DNA from: Pseudomonas linyingensis
GTDB taxonomy: Bacteria; Pseudomonadota; Gammaproteobacteria; Pseudomonadales; Pseudomonadaceae
DNA length: 64,000 nucleotides
Direction of reading: 5' to 3'
NCBI RefSeq assembly: GCF_900109175.1
Contig: NZ_FNZE01000009.1
Location: 124,001 to 188,000 of the forward strand
Shown here: piece by piece, positions 47,352 to 56,603 of the stretch
How positions within the stretch are numbered: position 1 is the first letter of the stretch
Layout: each line of letters starts with the position of its first letter
Translations under genes and position numbers: made by a program
The notes under the pieces: generated by a model
What the model was told of the DNA's origin: nothing
Database searches by the model: none
The model's input: only the letters and a program-made list of their open reading frames with translations

Positions 47352-48332
47352 ATGGATATCAGCGAAGCCCGGATAGTGCAGCCACATCTTCACCCACTTT
47401 GCTTGGAGCGATACCTGATCCCGACCGACTCTATCAGTGCCACCTATGCGATGGTCCTCAAAGTAATTCATCGCAGGGATTCTGGGCTGGTGATATATGG
47501 CAACCCACGGTACGGAAAAACTCGCGCCATGATGTACTGTCAGCATTGCTTGAATGTGGACTTTCCGGATATGCCGGTTGCGATTTTCAATGCAAAAGAT
47601 GAAGCCTCACCGCACAAGGGAAACTTCTACACAACTTTTCTGGAGGTGGTGAAATCCAAACCCTTCAATGGACGTGTGTCACTGGCAGATAAGCACTCGC
47701 GTTTGGTGAAATTCATGGTCGGCGAGGCAGATAGGGACTTGCGCCGCTTGTTTATTTTATTTATTGATGAAGCGCAGCGGCTCATGTTGTCTCACTACGA
47801 ATGGATAAAGGATATATATAACGACCTTGCGCTGCAGGGGGTGACTCTACTCCCGATTCTCCTCGGTCAGAAAGAGTTGCTGGGTCAAAAAGACGCGTTC
47901 GAATGTGCAGGGAAGGACGCAATAGTCAGTCGCTTCATGCTCTACGAACATGCGTTCCGAGGAATTCGTGAGAAGGACGATTTCGTCACTTGCCTCGGCT
48001 ATTACGACAGTTCGGTGTTTCCAGTCAATACGAACTGGACCTACACACGATTCTTTTTCCCAAAAGCGTATGCGAACGGATTCCGACTCGCTGACTTTGG
48101 TGATGAGCTATGGGCAGCTTTTGTCGAATCCTATGATGGACTCGGCTTTCGCAGTCGAATGGAAATACCGATGAAGTATTTCACCAAGACGATTGAGATT
48201 TTGATGATGGATTACTCTGATAAGGACTATCCAGAATTCTCTATCTCTAAAGATCTCTGCAAGGAGGTTATTAAGGAGTCGTGGTATCTCGCGGCCACCA
48301 GTAGTATGAAAAAGATGAACCCGAGCATGTGA
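47352..48332 (+). CDS. TnsC/TniB-like AAA ATPase
   Basis: A 326-residue AAA+ regulator of transposition. Walker A is GNPRYGKTRAM (about residue 54) and Walker B LFILFIDEAQRL (about 138); FMLYEHAFRGI and the following region resemble sensor segments of TniB. GGGAG precedes the ATG. It would connect the transposase to the target selector encoded next; the end of the gene overlaps the tniQ-like start by four bases. Confidence 0.86.
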   Translation: MDISEARIVQPHLHPLCLERYLIPTDSISATYAMVLKVIHRRDSGLVIYGNPRYGKTRAMMYCQHCLNVDFPDMPVAIFNAKDEASPHKGNFYTTFLEVVKSKPFNGRVSLADKHSRLVKFMVGEADRDLRRLFILFIDEAQRLMLSHYEWIKDIYNDLALQGVTLLPILLGQKELLGQKDAFECAGKDAIVSRFMLYEHAFRGIREKDDFVTCLGYYDSSVFPVNTNWTYTRFFFPKAYANGFRLADFGDELWAAFVESYDGLGFRSRMEIPMKYFTKTIEILMMDYSDKDYPEFSISKDLCKEVIKESWYLAATSSMKKMNPSM

Positions 48333-49774
48333 TGATTATTACCCTGGATCATTCGCCCGCCGAACCAGAGGCACACTACTGCAGGATTAGTCCACGCTAC
48401 ATTTTGCACGAGTCGGCGTATTCAATTTTGTGTAGATTCTCATTGTATAATGTGGTTTCAGGGCGTGAATTGGTTGATATTTTTGCGAGCCATGAATATT
48501 CCTCCCGTCGACCCAAATCGCAACGCTCACCACATCTTGCCTGTACGCAATCAGTGGACCTGGCGGTCATGGCCGACACCTTCAATTTGCCGATGTTCAA
48601 AATCCATAACCTATTTCTTTGTCCAACCTGGATGCCTTTTGATCGACATGTGGCTGAGGTGTTAAAGGTCTGCCCAGAGTGCTTGGCGCAGGGTAGGCAT
48701 TTCACGATCTTTCAATATGGTCTAGTGCATCAATGCCCTATCCATCAGATAGAGCTACAACAGCGCTGCCCTAACTGTTCAGCAACCGTTCGATACGCCT
48801 TATCGGCTCAGCTATTCAAGACGCCATATGGCTGCTGGCATTGTGGTCTTCAGTTGGGAACGGCACGAAACAAGGATGTTATTCGTTATATAAACGCCAT
48901 AGGCATGGAGCGGCTGAGAAGAAGTTACCGGGCTTTTGAGTTGGCTAGGGGTAAGTACCTGAATTTCGCTGTCGGCGGCACAGAAGACCTCTACTGCGAC
49001 AATGTGCTGCAGTTCTCTACGTCATTCCGGGAAATTGCTGAGACGGAGAACGTGCTTTTTAGTCATATCCAAGGGCTCGCTGCGGACCTTTCTCCAAAAA
49101 TTATCTGTGCGCAATACGCTTGGTTTCGGTGGCACCCTAACCATGGCACCAGAGCGTGTGGCAAAATCGTACCGGTTGGTGTGCAAGACCTTCGTAGTAC
49201 GGCGAAAGCAATTTTCCGACATTTTCGAAAAAAACGCCTAGGCGGCTTCAAACTGTCGATACGAGTTCTGTTACCGTTGTGGCGATCCCTGGAGTCTTGT
49301 CAGATCCCTGCAGAAGGCTATCCGGTCATCGCTTGGTTGGACTGGTATTGCTTCTGGTCAGGAGTGGGCACACCGAGTCAACTGGCTGATAATAAGGGAT
49401 TGATTCAAATCTCGAAATGGTTAATGAAGGTGAGTCGGCATTCCGTTTTCTTGAAATGCCGAGACGCTCGTGCCAAAAACTGGCTGATGCAGCGACTGTT
49501 CGCGCACGAAGTATTCACATTGCTGGCGGGGCAATTGGCTTGTGTGGCCCAAGCCAAGGCAGGGGTACTTGAGGGGACTCCTGCGAAGATCGTCTACGAG
49601 AGAAAGCTTCTTCCTGTCTCCTGGGCAACCTACTTCCAGCATCACCTTGATCATATGCGAATAATTTTTATTCCTGGTTATGCGGGCGTCATTTCGCCAA
49701 ATGATGAGCGTCAGGGCAGAACTAACTTGAGGAATATCCTTAAACAATGTGCCGATCAGGATGGGAGTCAATAA
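48329..49774 (+). CDS. TniQ/TnsD-like target-selection protein
   Basis: A 481-residue TniQ-family protein. The N-terminal TniQ domain (about 1-160) is followed by two zinc-knuckle sets: CPECLAQGRHFTIFQ with QCPIHQ, and CPNCS with CWHCG. The C-terminal 270 residues are unlike short TniQ and resemble the extended target-binding region of TnsD-type proteins, so a fixed attachment site is plausible (inference). It starts at GTG/ATG overlapping the tnsC-like stop. It ends 13 bases from the convergent recombinase-like gene. Confidence 0.83.
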   Translation: MMIITLDHSPAEPEAHYCRISPRYILHESAYSILCRFSLYNVVSGRELVDIFASHEYSSRRPKSQRSPHLACTQSVDLAVMADTFNLPMFKIHNLFLCPTWMPFDRHVAEVLKVCPECLAQGRHFTIFQYGLVHQCPIHQIELQQRCPNCSATVRYALSAQLFKTPYGCWHCGLQLGTARNKDVIRYINAIGMERLRRSYRAFELARGKYLNFAVGGTEDLYCDNVLQFSTSFREIAETENVLFSHIQGLAADLSPKIICAQYAWFRWHPNHGTRACGKIVPVGVQDLRSTAKAIFRHFRKKRLGGFKLSIRVLLPLWRSLESCQIPAEGYPVIAWLDWYCFWSGVGTPSQLADNKGLIQISKWLMKVSRHSVFLKCRDARAKNWLMQRLFAHEVFTLLAGQLACVAQAKAGVLEGTPAKIVYERKLLPVSWATYFQHHLDHMRIIFIPGYAGVISPNDERQGRTNLRNILKQCADQDGSQ

Positions 49775-49787
49775 CTTTGACTTGCTG

Positions 49788-51233
49788 TCAACTTTCGTAT
49801 TTGCCCAGGATGGTATCTTCCCAGCTGGCTTGTTCGTCATCTGACTCTTTTCGGCGACTTTCAATTTCTTGCTGGTTATAAACGTGTTCATGCCAGTGCA
49901 TCTGTCGTATTGCTGCATCCCAATCGCCATCATGAACGGAAACTGTCGTTTCATCACGATTGCACTTCACATCAGGAGTCGGTGGGTTGGATGGTGCGTT
50001 CTGGCCACACACTGGCATTTGTAAGCCGGTGACCTGGTCAGTATTGCGCCAGTCGGTGTCGCGTTTGTTGATCTTAGCTTTGCAGGATATCCGCTCAATT
50101 GACTGTGGCCCCCATGCATCTGGTTCTCGCAAGCGTTCGACTTTACGCCTAGCCTTGTGCTGGAGGGGCTTCGCCTCTCGCTCGGCTTGGCGTTTGCGCT
50201 CTTCAATGTGCCTCTCTACGGCGCGCCGGATGCAATCCTCGTGCTTTTTTGCAAGCTCTATTGAACTGACGAGTTGTTTGACCTGGCGGGACAGCAATTC
50301 TTCGAGATACGTGTCACTCAAGTTGGCATATAACAATCTCCTGTCGGCGATCATGTCTGGTTCTCTATCGCTATAGCTCTTTGTTAACACCTGAGATATT
50401 CGATAGCGACGCTCAAAGATGAGCCGTATGTGGGGTGGCGTCAGTGGCCCGGTCCGGTTGTCGAGTTGGAACAGTTTTTCCTCTAAACCAGGCCGCCATG
50501 CTCGTTCGAACAGCCACCCCACCACCTTGCAGGCCGTGTTCAGATCCAGGAGCATAGGCGCAGCGCTAGGCTGCGAAGGTAATCGAACCGACCAAACTTG
50601 CCAGTCGTCTGTCTGGATATCGCTGCACTTCATCTGCGCAAGGTCATCCAGGGGACAGTCTAGTAGTTGTGATAAGGCAATCAGGGCTTGGTCTCTGCCG
50701 CCCTGGAAGGTGCACTGACAAGCCCTGAGTATGTTGCTGATGCAAGCGTCACTCCCTGGCAGCTCAGTAATATGCTGCGCAGGTTGTTGCGAGATCGCGC
50801 GAAACCGCTGATACAGCCGGGACAGGGCCCGCAGATCCTTTTTTTCATTCCACTGATTATGGGTCTGCCATTGAACCAAGATGGAGATCCGGCGTTTTAC
50901 CTCGTTGAACGACAATGGTCCACGGGGTTTGAGCTGTTTTTTACAGAGGGTCTCTTCGATATACTCATAAAGGCCGTAATCGCTCCTTTCGCCGGTCTCG
51001 TAGATCACCGCATGATCGGTCAGAAATCTCTCCCAGTAGCAGTAACCCTTGGCTGACTCCAATGAACCCAAATGCAGCAGTTGCAGCCACGTATTCCAGT
51101 GTGCCAGCGCTCGCTTTACTTGGGCCGCGGCCCTGGGAAGGGAGGCTGCGTACATCAGCACAGCTGGAGGCAGGTCCTGATCCCACTGACCTAGATCGAT
51201 TCTGCTGGTGTTGCGAATACGGAGGGTTGACAT
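49788..51233 (-). CDS. Tyrosine-recombinase-like protein lacking catalytic residues
   Basis: A 481-residue protein of mid-GC composition, convergent with the tniQ-like gene. Residues about 20-130 look like a core-binding (SAM-like) domain (ALAHWNTWLQLL). Around residue 185, GGRDQALIALSQLL..DLAQMKCSDI aligns by eye with the box I region of the neighbouring active recombinase (RDRALLLLAWSGGGRRRSEVVGL), but the catalytic Arg is not there. No HxxR motif or nucleophile Tyr is recognisable. The tail (about 330-480) is highly charged (REAKPLQHKARRKVERL). It may be a DNA-binding accessory factor; function unknown. Confidence 0.65.
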   Translation of the reverse strand: MSTLRIRNTSRIDLGQWDQDLPPAVLMYAASLPRAAAQVKRALAHWNTWLQLLHLGSLESAKGYCYWERFLTDHAVIYETGERSDYGLYEYIEETLCKKQLKPRGPLSFNEVKRRISILVQWQTHNQWNEKKDLRALSRLYQRFRAISQQPAQHITELPGSDACISNILRACQCTFQGGRDQALIALSQLLDCPLDDLAQMKCSDIQTDDWQVWSVRLPSQPSAAPMLLDLNTACKVVGWLFERAWRPGLEEKLFQLDNRTGPLTPPHIRLIFERRYRISQVLTKSYSDREPDMIADRRLLYANLSDTYLEELLSRQVKQLVSSIELAKKHEDCIRRAVERHIEERKRQAEREAKPLQHKARRKVERLREPDAWGPQSIERISCKAKINKRDTDWRNTDQVTGLQMPVCGQNAPSNPPTPDVKCNRDETTVSVHDGDWDAAIRQMHWHEHVYNQQEIESRRKESDDEQASWEDTILGKYES

Positions 51234-51315
51234 CGGTATGCCGGGTATGGTTTTGGATGTGTACAGCGCGGAGCCTCAACGAACACACCGCAGTTGGACA
51301 GGGTGGGCCAGGGGC

Positions 51316-52473
51316 CTAGTCCTCAGTCGGCGCAACGTGGCGTGAATCCATCGGATGACTTCCTGCGAGCGGTTTGGTAGCAGATGACCCAGTCACAGGG
51401 TCAGCCCCCGTTAGCAGTGTAGTTGCTCGGCTGTTCAGCAAGGAGCCTGCCTGGAAATAACCCATGACGGTGTGTATTGAGCGGTGTTCGGTCATGGCCA
51501 TGACCTCGCCGAGCGGCACACCCTGGCGCCCGGCTTCGCTGACAAACCCGGACCTGAGGCTGTGCGCCGACCAGTCGCCATCGAGGCCAGCCAATTGTGC
51601 CCGGCGCTGTACGATGCGTGCGATCTGGTCGCAGGACAATCCCGCCGTACCCACCCGGCCGCCCCGGTAGACCCGCCGAAACAGCGGTCCCGTGCTAGCC
51701 GGCGCAGCCGCCAGCCAGGCCGCGAGTGCCTGTGCCGCGGGCCCGCGCAACGGTTTTTCCCGGCGCACGCCCTCGGTCTCGGTCTTAGTGATGCCTAGGG
51801 CGTAGAGCCAGGTGTCGGCATCCAACTGACAGACATCGCCCACTTGCAGCCCGACCACCTCCGAGCGCCGGCGCCCGCCACCGCTCCAAGCCAAGAGGAG
51901 GAGCGCGCGGTCGCGCAGGCCGCGCACGCCATCGCTACAGGTGGCGAGCATCGCCTCCAGCGGTTCGCGCACTGCCGCGGACTTCTTGCGCACGCTGACA
52001 CCCTGGCGGGTCTGGGCCTTACGGGCCTCGCGCAGCAGCGTCTTCACCGTGGTTGCCTCGGTCGGGCTCGGCCAGTCCTTTAGGGCATGCCACTTGGCGA
52101 GCACCGCCAGGCGATGGCGTATCGTGTTGTAACTCAGGGCGCCGAGTTTGGCCTTGACCCCGACGTCGACCAGCGCGGCATCCAACACTGGAGGTAGCAG
52201 GTACTGCCAACCGCCCGCCTCGGGGCGTGCCAGGTGATCGAGGATGAACTGCACCACCACCGTGTCCGCCAGCGGCCCCGCCTCCAAGGTATGGCCGTAG
52301 CGCAATTGCAGCCAGGCGGCCCAGTAGGCGAGGGCGCTGCGGTAGCTGCGCACAGTATTGGCGGCGGTGCCGGCGGCGACGAAGGCGGCTGCGGCGGCGT
52401 GGGCTTCGGCATCAAGGCGATCGATAGCCAGCAGGCTGCTGTCGCTGCAATGGAGTAATAGCGTATTGTTCAT
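51316..52473 (-). CDS. Tyrosine recombinase, TnpS-type cointegrate resolvase
   Basis: A 385-residue tyrosine recombinase of high GC. Core-binding domain about 15-150; catalytic domain with the full set: Arg in GGGRRRSEVVGL, Lys in GITKTETEG, HSLR box (WSAHSLRSGF), His in MTEHRSIHT and nucleophile Tyr in VMGYFQAG. It is divergent from a KfrA-like gene across 87 bases. This is the arrangement of TnpS/TnpT, which resolve cointegrates of Tn4651-type Tn3-family transposons at a site between the two genes. The ATG at 52473 is preferred over an upstream TTG. No Tn3 transposase gene is nearby. Confidence 0.82.
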   Translation of the reverse strand: MNNTLLLHCSDSSLLAIDRLDAEAHAAAAAFVAAGTAANTVRSYRSALAYWAAWLQLRYGHTLEAGPLADTVVVQFILDHLARPEAGGWQYLLPPVLDAALVDVGVKAKLGALSYNTIRHRLAVLAKWHALKDWPSPTEATTVKTLLREARKAQTRQGVSVRKKSAAVREPLEAMLATCSDGVRGLRDRALLLLAWSGGGRRRSEVVGLQVGDVCQLDADTWLYALGITKTETEGVRREKPLRGPAAQALAAWLAAAPASTGPLFRRVYRGGRVGTAGLSCDQIARIVQRRAQLAGLDGDWSAHSLRSGFVSEAGRQGVPLGEVMAMTEHRSIHTVMGYFQAGSLLNSRATTLLTGADPVTGSSATKPLAGSHPMDSRHVAPTED

Positions 52474-52560
52474 TACGTTCAACGTATTCTAATTAAGGTT
52501 TTTGGTAAATATAGTCGGATAACAATCGTTTATCAGACCTAATCTAGCAGGAGACAGAGA
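52474..52560. other. Candidate recombination (rst-like) core between tnpS- and tnpT-like genes
   Basis: An AT-rich 87-base spacer containing a perfect 13-base palindrome TACGTTCAACGTA at 52474-52486 and an imperfect dyad GATAACAATCGTTTATC near 52518. In Tn4651 the recombination site lies between the divergent tnpS and tnpT genes, so this is the expected place (inference). Confidence 0.5.
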
Positions 52561-53523
52561 ATGGCGGTAGGCGTACCGGAAACCGACGTATTCGCGGCGG
52601 CAGACGCAGTCTTGGCGCGCGGCGAACGGCCGACGGTGGAGAGGGTGCGCCTGGAGCTGGGGCGCGGCAGCCCGGCGCGGGTCGGCGCCTTGCTGGATCA
52701 GTGGTGGGAGCAGTTAGCCCAGCGCCTGCGCGGCGAAACGCGGCTGCCGGCGCTGCCGACGGAGTTGGCGCAGTCCTTTGTCGCTATCTGGCAGCAGGCG
52801 ACTACCTTGGCTCATGGGGTAGTCGAGCAATCGCTCGCTGGCCAGCGCCAGCTGTTAGCGGTAGAGCGCGAGCAGCTGGCCGCAGCCGAAGAACAGGCGC
52901 GCCAGGACGCGGCGCAGGCCCGCCAACAGACCGCCGCGGCATTGGCGGGACGGCAGGCGGCTGAAACCCGGCTGTCCGACCTGGAGCAATTGCTGAGCCA
53001 GCGGCTGGCGCAAATCGGCGACCTCCAGCAGCAACGCGGCGAGCTGCAACAGGTGTGTAATGCCCTGCAGCATCAGTTGCGGACTCTGCAGGCCGAGCTG
53101 CACGTAGCCCAGCAGCAGGCTGAGCAAGCGCGGGTGGCGCAAGAAACTTACGTGCGCGGTGTTGAGGAGCGCGCGCACCGCGAAGTCGACCGAGCGCGGG
53201 AGGAGAGCAAGTCCCGCCAAGCCGAGCACCGGGCACTGCAGCGCCAGCTCGACGAGCTGCAGCAGCGTATGGAGCAAGTCCGGAGCGCCTTGAGCGAGGC
53301 GCAGCACCAGGCGGCTGCACAGCAAGCTCGTGCCGAGCTGACAGCGGAGCAGGGAGAGCAGCAGCGGCAAGCCCTGGAAGACCGGCTGTGCGCCACGCAG
53401 CAAGCGCTCGACGCGGTGCGGCATACAGCCGTGGCCCAGCAGGCTAGGGCCGACACGCTGGAGCAACAACTGGTCCAGCAGCAGGCATCGGGCTTGCGCA
53501 AGTTCAGAACGAAGAAAGGGTAA
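52561..53523 (+). CDS. KfrA-like DNA-binding coiled-coil protein, TnpT-type
   Basis: A 320-residue protein: N-terminal KfrA DNA-binding domain (about 8-95, FAAADAVLARGERPTVERVR) followed by a long Gln/Ala/Glu-rich coiled coil (about 100-310). GGAGACAGAGA precedes the ATG. Paired divergently with the tyrosine recombinase, it matches TnpT, the accessory protein that helps the recombinase choose the productive direction of cointegrate resolution. KfrA-like proteins also act in plasmid maintenance, but no plasmid genes are present. Confidence 0.78.
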   Translation: MAVGVPETDVFAAADAVLARGERPTVERVRLELGRGSPARVGALLDQWWEQLAQRLRGETRLPALPTELAQSFVAIWQQATTLAHGVVEQSLAGQRQLLAVEREQLAAAEEQARQDAAQARQQTAAALAGRQAAETRLSDLEQLLSQRLAQIGDLQQQRGELQQVCNALQHQLRTLQAELHVAQQQAEQARVAQETYVRGVEERAHREVDRAREESKSRQAEHRALQRQLDELQQRMEQVRSALSEAQHQAAAQQARAELTAEQGEQQRQALEDRLCATQQALDAVRHTAVAQQARADTLEQQLVQQQASGLRKFRTKKG

Positions 53524-54113
53524 TCCAACCGCGTCCCGACTGGTGCGGCGCCAGGGTACCTACAATCCGAGCACCATTCCAACGCCCCAGGACGGTAACA
53601 GGTTGCTCGCCGGCCTCGTGGCCGCGCTAGAACATGGCAACGAGCAGGACTATTAGCCATCCCGCGATGCACTGGTGTTTTTGGATCGCCAGTGCTTTAT
53701 GGAGTTGGAGAGGGAATCGGCGTTCGTTGAGCTCATCTCGCATTTGGCACCGCGTGATCCTAGGCGGGCACCGTATCACTCGCGCTATGGACTCAAATCA
53801 ACTGAACTTCCGCCCGATACCACTGATCAGCAGGTGGAGGTCAGTGTCAGAGCTCAGCTTGGAGTAGAATTCTTTGCCTCGCTCAGCCAGGCATGTACCG
53901 ACATGCAGGTTCACCCAGCTCATCGGGGCCAGCCCATCGGCAGCCATCAGATCTTCCGAATCGACTTGTAGTGAACACTGGGACTATGCAGGACTAGCCC
54001 TCTGGAGATGCCTGAACGTGCGTTTTTAGAGGTGACCACTGGGGGAGTTGGCTGATTCGCTTGAATCTTCGATACTGACCGTCGGCCAGCACTAACCAGG
54101 GAGCGCCGTACAA
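53524..54113. other. Gene-poor stretch with a broken reading frame
   Basis: 590 bases between the KfrA-like gene and the defence operon. One frame is open from 53522 to 53971 apart from a single TAG at 53654; the part after it (DRQCFMELERESAFVELISHLAPRD...) could be a gene remnant. I do not recognise the product. The last 140 bases are more AT-rich and probably hold the promoter of the next operon. Confidence 0.35.
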
Positions 54114-56603
54114 ATGGCAAGGAAGCGTAGAAGCAGCAGCAAATCCAATGGATCCGTTGCATTGGTCCTCGGGGCCATTGTGCTAGGCCTGCTTGCTTCC
54201 GTTCCCAAGGAGGTATGGATTTTCCTGGGCGGAGCAGCCATCGTTAGTGGGGGTATGTGGCTGATCGTGAAGGCCTCCAACAAACAGCCGGCTGTGCCTC
54301 CTCCCTCGACCAAGCGGCAGTCTTCTCTGCAGGCAACCCACCCAAGTGCTATCGATGCAGTTGTGCACGGTGGTTTGACGTTTTCTTCGAATACAGCTGT
54401 GCCGCTGGAGGCTGTCTCGACCTCTAGCGTACAAAAAACGGTTTCGTTCCAGACTCCGACAGCAAGGCCAGAGAGCTCCGAACTGTTCACCGTGACGCTC
54501 GAGGTGGTGGAGCAGCCCTCTCATCGAATTCCCAGCGCGCCTGCTGATTCGGTTGGTGCGCAAATGCGTTGGCTCTCTGCCGGTGACTTCATCGAGATCG
54601 CCGGCGAGAAAATTCCTGGTGGCATGATCTACGTCGGAGAGGATCGAAACAGCCGCTACGGCTCATCAGAGCCCTCCCGGATTAATCCCAGGCTGAAGGT
54701 CGCGCGAGGCATCGTGGATATCGCCGAGCGCCTGACATCCTATTGGCCGAGCTACGATACCATCTCCCCTGAAGCACGGCGTGCCTACCTGCAGTGGCTG
54801 TCCAGTGGCCGTAAAGCCCCGCATGCCAACATCGGTTACGTGTTCCTGTTCTTCTATGGCCTGGAGCGCCGGGTATTCGTCGACGCGAAGACAGATCGCG
54901 CAGCGGCCGCCGAGATTCCCAGCATCATCGCAGAAGTCGAAAGGTTGCTCTCGATTTACGGCGAGAACCAATCCTTCAGCAACTATGCGAGCCGCTTCGC
55001 GGACTTCCTTCGTCAGGGCACGGTGTCCGCCCGACGCTATCTGGAGGCGCCGCCAGCACCGTTGTCTTACGGCTACGAAATGCCCATAGAACTGCGCATC
55101 GGTCTGGGACAGTTGGCTGTCGATAAGCAACCGATGCCTGCTAACTGGGCACTGACTTGGGTCCTGTCTGATCACAGCATCGGGAAGCGGACACCCGTGA
55201 CTCGTTGTGAGGATGCATTTGCCCACTTGTTCCGAATGCGCTACGAGGAGCGCCATGGCGCTGGGGTAGTGCTTCCGCAGAACAAGACCCGGCTGAAGTT
55301 CCAGTACAACACCGCCTCTGCGGGGCTGCCTCCCCAAGAGCTGGATGGCCTGTCCGGAATTCCTGATGTCACTGTCACCTCCGCGGCACGGAAGAAGCTG
55401 CAGCAACTGGTTGACGAGTGCACAGTGCTGTTGGAGCCTTACAGCCGTTATCTCGGCCGAAACCCCGGCGTTCCAGATGCACTGGAAGGCCTTCTGCAGC
55501 TTCCCGTCGGTCTGTGGCCAGCGAGAGCTCGAGCAGAGCTTGACGAGCTGAAGCAGCGCATCGGCGACGGCATGGTGGTCATGAGCTTCGGCGAACTTGC
55601 GGGACGGCTGCAGAGTGCGGGAACCTTGTCGCGAGACAAGGTTCTGATGCTCGCTCGGGCCTTGGAGTCATTGCACATCGGCATCGAGCCGGATGTACTG
55701 GCAGGCAGCAGAACGCCCAAACCTGAGGACCGCGTGGCGCTCTTCGCGACCCAGGCCGAAGATGGTGATCTGCGTGCTTCGCCGGCGTACAGCGCCGCCT
55801 CTGTCACCTTGGACCTCGCTTGTGCTGTAGCGGCTGCCGATGGCGACACTTCGCCGAAGGAGATCATGCTGTTGTCCCAGCATGTCGACTCCTGGAATCA
55901 CCTGAGCGGTGCACATCGCAAGCGTCTAAAGGCCCACCTGCGTTTGCAGCTGAACCAGCCCCCAACCCTGCAAAGCCTGAAGAAGAAACTGGAGCCCTTG
56001 GCCGAGTCGGCCAGAAGAGCAGTGGCGGCGCTCCTTGCCCACTTGGCGCAGGCCGACGGCGAGGTCACCCCTGCGGAAGTGAAGCTGCTCGAGCGTGTCT
56101 ACAAGGCCCTGCAGCTGGACCTACAGTCGCTGTACAGCGACCTGCATGTAGCGGCCAGCGGTAGTCCTGTCGGCCCATCGCAGTCGATGCCTTCTGCACC
56201 TGGAACATCTCAATCCAAGTCCGCTGGCGGCTTCGCTTTGGACCACGAGCGCATTGCCCAACTGCAGCGTGAAACCGAGCAGGTATCGGCGCTGCTGGCA
56301 CAGGTTTTCGTTGACGAACAGCCTGCAGAGCCGGAGGAGACTACAGTCGAGGAAGCCATCGAGGACACCGTCAGCATCTGCGGGTTGGACGCCGATCACT
56401 CGGCGTTCCTACGCGTACTCCTTTCCCGTACCTCATGGGCACGAGACGAGTTGGAAGCGGTGGCAAGCGACATGGAGCTCATGCTCGACGGCGCATTGGA
56501 GCAGATCAACGACATGGCCTTCGAGAATTTCGATATGCCGGTCACCGAGGGGGAAGACCCCTTCGAAATCAACCCTGACATCATGGAAAGGCTACCGCTA
56601 TGA
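54114..56603 (+). CDS. sngA: TerB-domain membrane protein, Shango SngA-like
   Basis: An 829-residue protein. Two N-terminal hydrophobic segments (about 14-32 and 37-54, VALVLGAIVLGLLASV and VWIFLGGAAIVSGGMW) anchor it. Then come a TerB_N-type domain (about 135-400), a TerB-like helical domain (about 555-690; VTLDLACAVAAADGDTSPKE and LLAHLAQADGEVTPAEVKLL carry the acidic DGD/DGE motifs), and a C-terminal TerB_C-like part. It is the first gene of a three-gene operon with a BrxD-like ATPase and a helicase, the domain set of the Shango anti-phage system. The symbol is by this match. GGGAG lies 11 bases before the ATG. Confidence 0.8.
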   Translation: MARKRRSSSKSNGSVALVLGAIVLGLLASVPKEVWIFLGGAAIVSGGMWLIVKASNKQPAVPPPSTKRQSSLQATHPSAIDAVVHGGLTFSSNTAVPLEAVSTSSVQKTVSFQTPTARPESSELFTVTLEVVEQPSHRIPSAPADSVGAQMRWLSAGDFIEIAGEKIPGGMIYVGEDRNSRYGSSEPSRINPRLKVARGIVDIAERLTSYWPSYDTISPEARRAYLQWLSSGRKAPHANIGYVFLFFYGLERRVFVDAKTDRAAAAEIPSIIAEVERLLSIYGENQSFSNYASRFADFLRQGTVSARRYLEAPPAPLSYGYEMPIELRIGLGQLAVDKQPMPANWALTWVLSDHSIGKRTPVTRCEDAFAHLFRMRYEERHGAGVVLPQNKTRLKFQYNTASAGLPPQELDGLSGIPDVTVTSAARKKLQQLVDECTVLLEPYSRYLGRNPGVPDALEGLLQLPVGLWPARARAELDELKQRIGDGMVVMSFGELAGRLQSAGTLSRDKVLMLARALESLHIGIEPDVLAGSRTPKPEDRVALFATQAEDGDLRASPAYSAASVTLDLACAVAAADGDTSPKEIMLLSQHVDSWNHLSGAHRKRLKAHLRLQLNQPPTLQSLKKKLEPLAESARRAVAALLAHLAQADGEVTPAEVKLLERVYKALQLDLQSLYSDLHVAASGSPVGPSQSMPSAPGTSQSKSAGGFALDHERIAQLQRETEQVSALLAQVFVDEQPAEPEETTVEEAIEDTVSICGLDADHSAFLRVLLSRTSWARDELEAVASDMELMLDGALEQINDMAFENFDMPVTEGEDPFEINPDIMERLPL

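Noticed and set aside
44466-49774. CRISPR-associated transposon
   Set aside because: TnsB, TnsC and TniQ are present, but no cas gene, repeat array or guide-like repeats are visible near them.
54114-56603. Tellurite resistance determinant
   Set aside because: TerB-like domains occur in many contexts; no terA, terC, terD or terZ genes are present.
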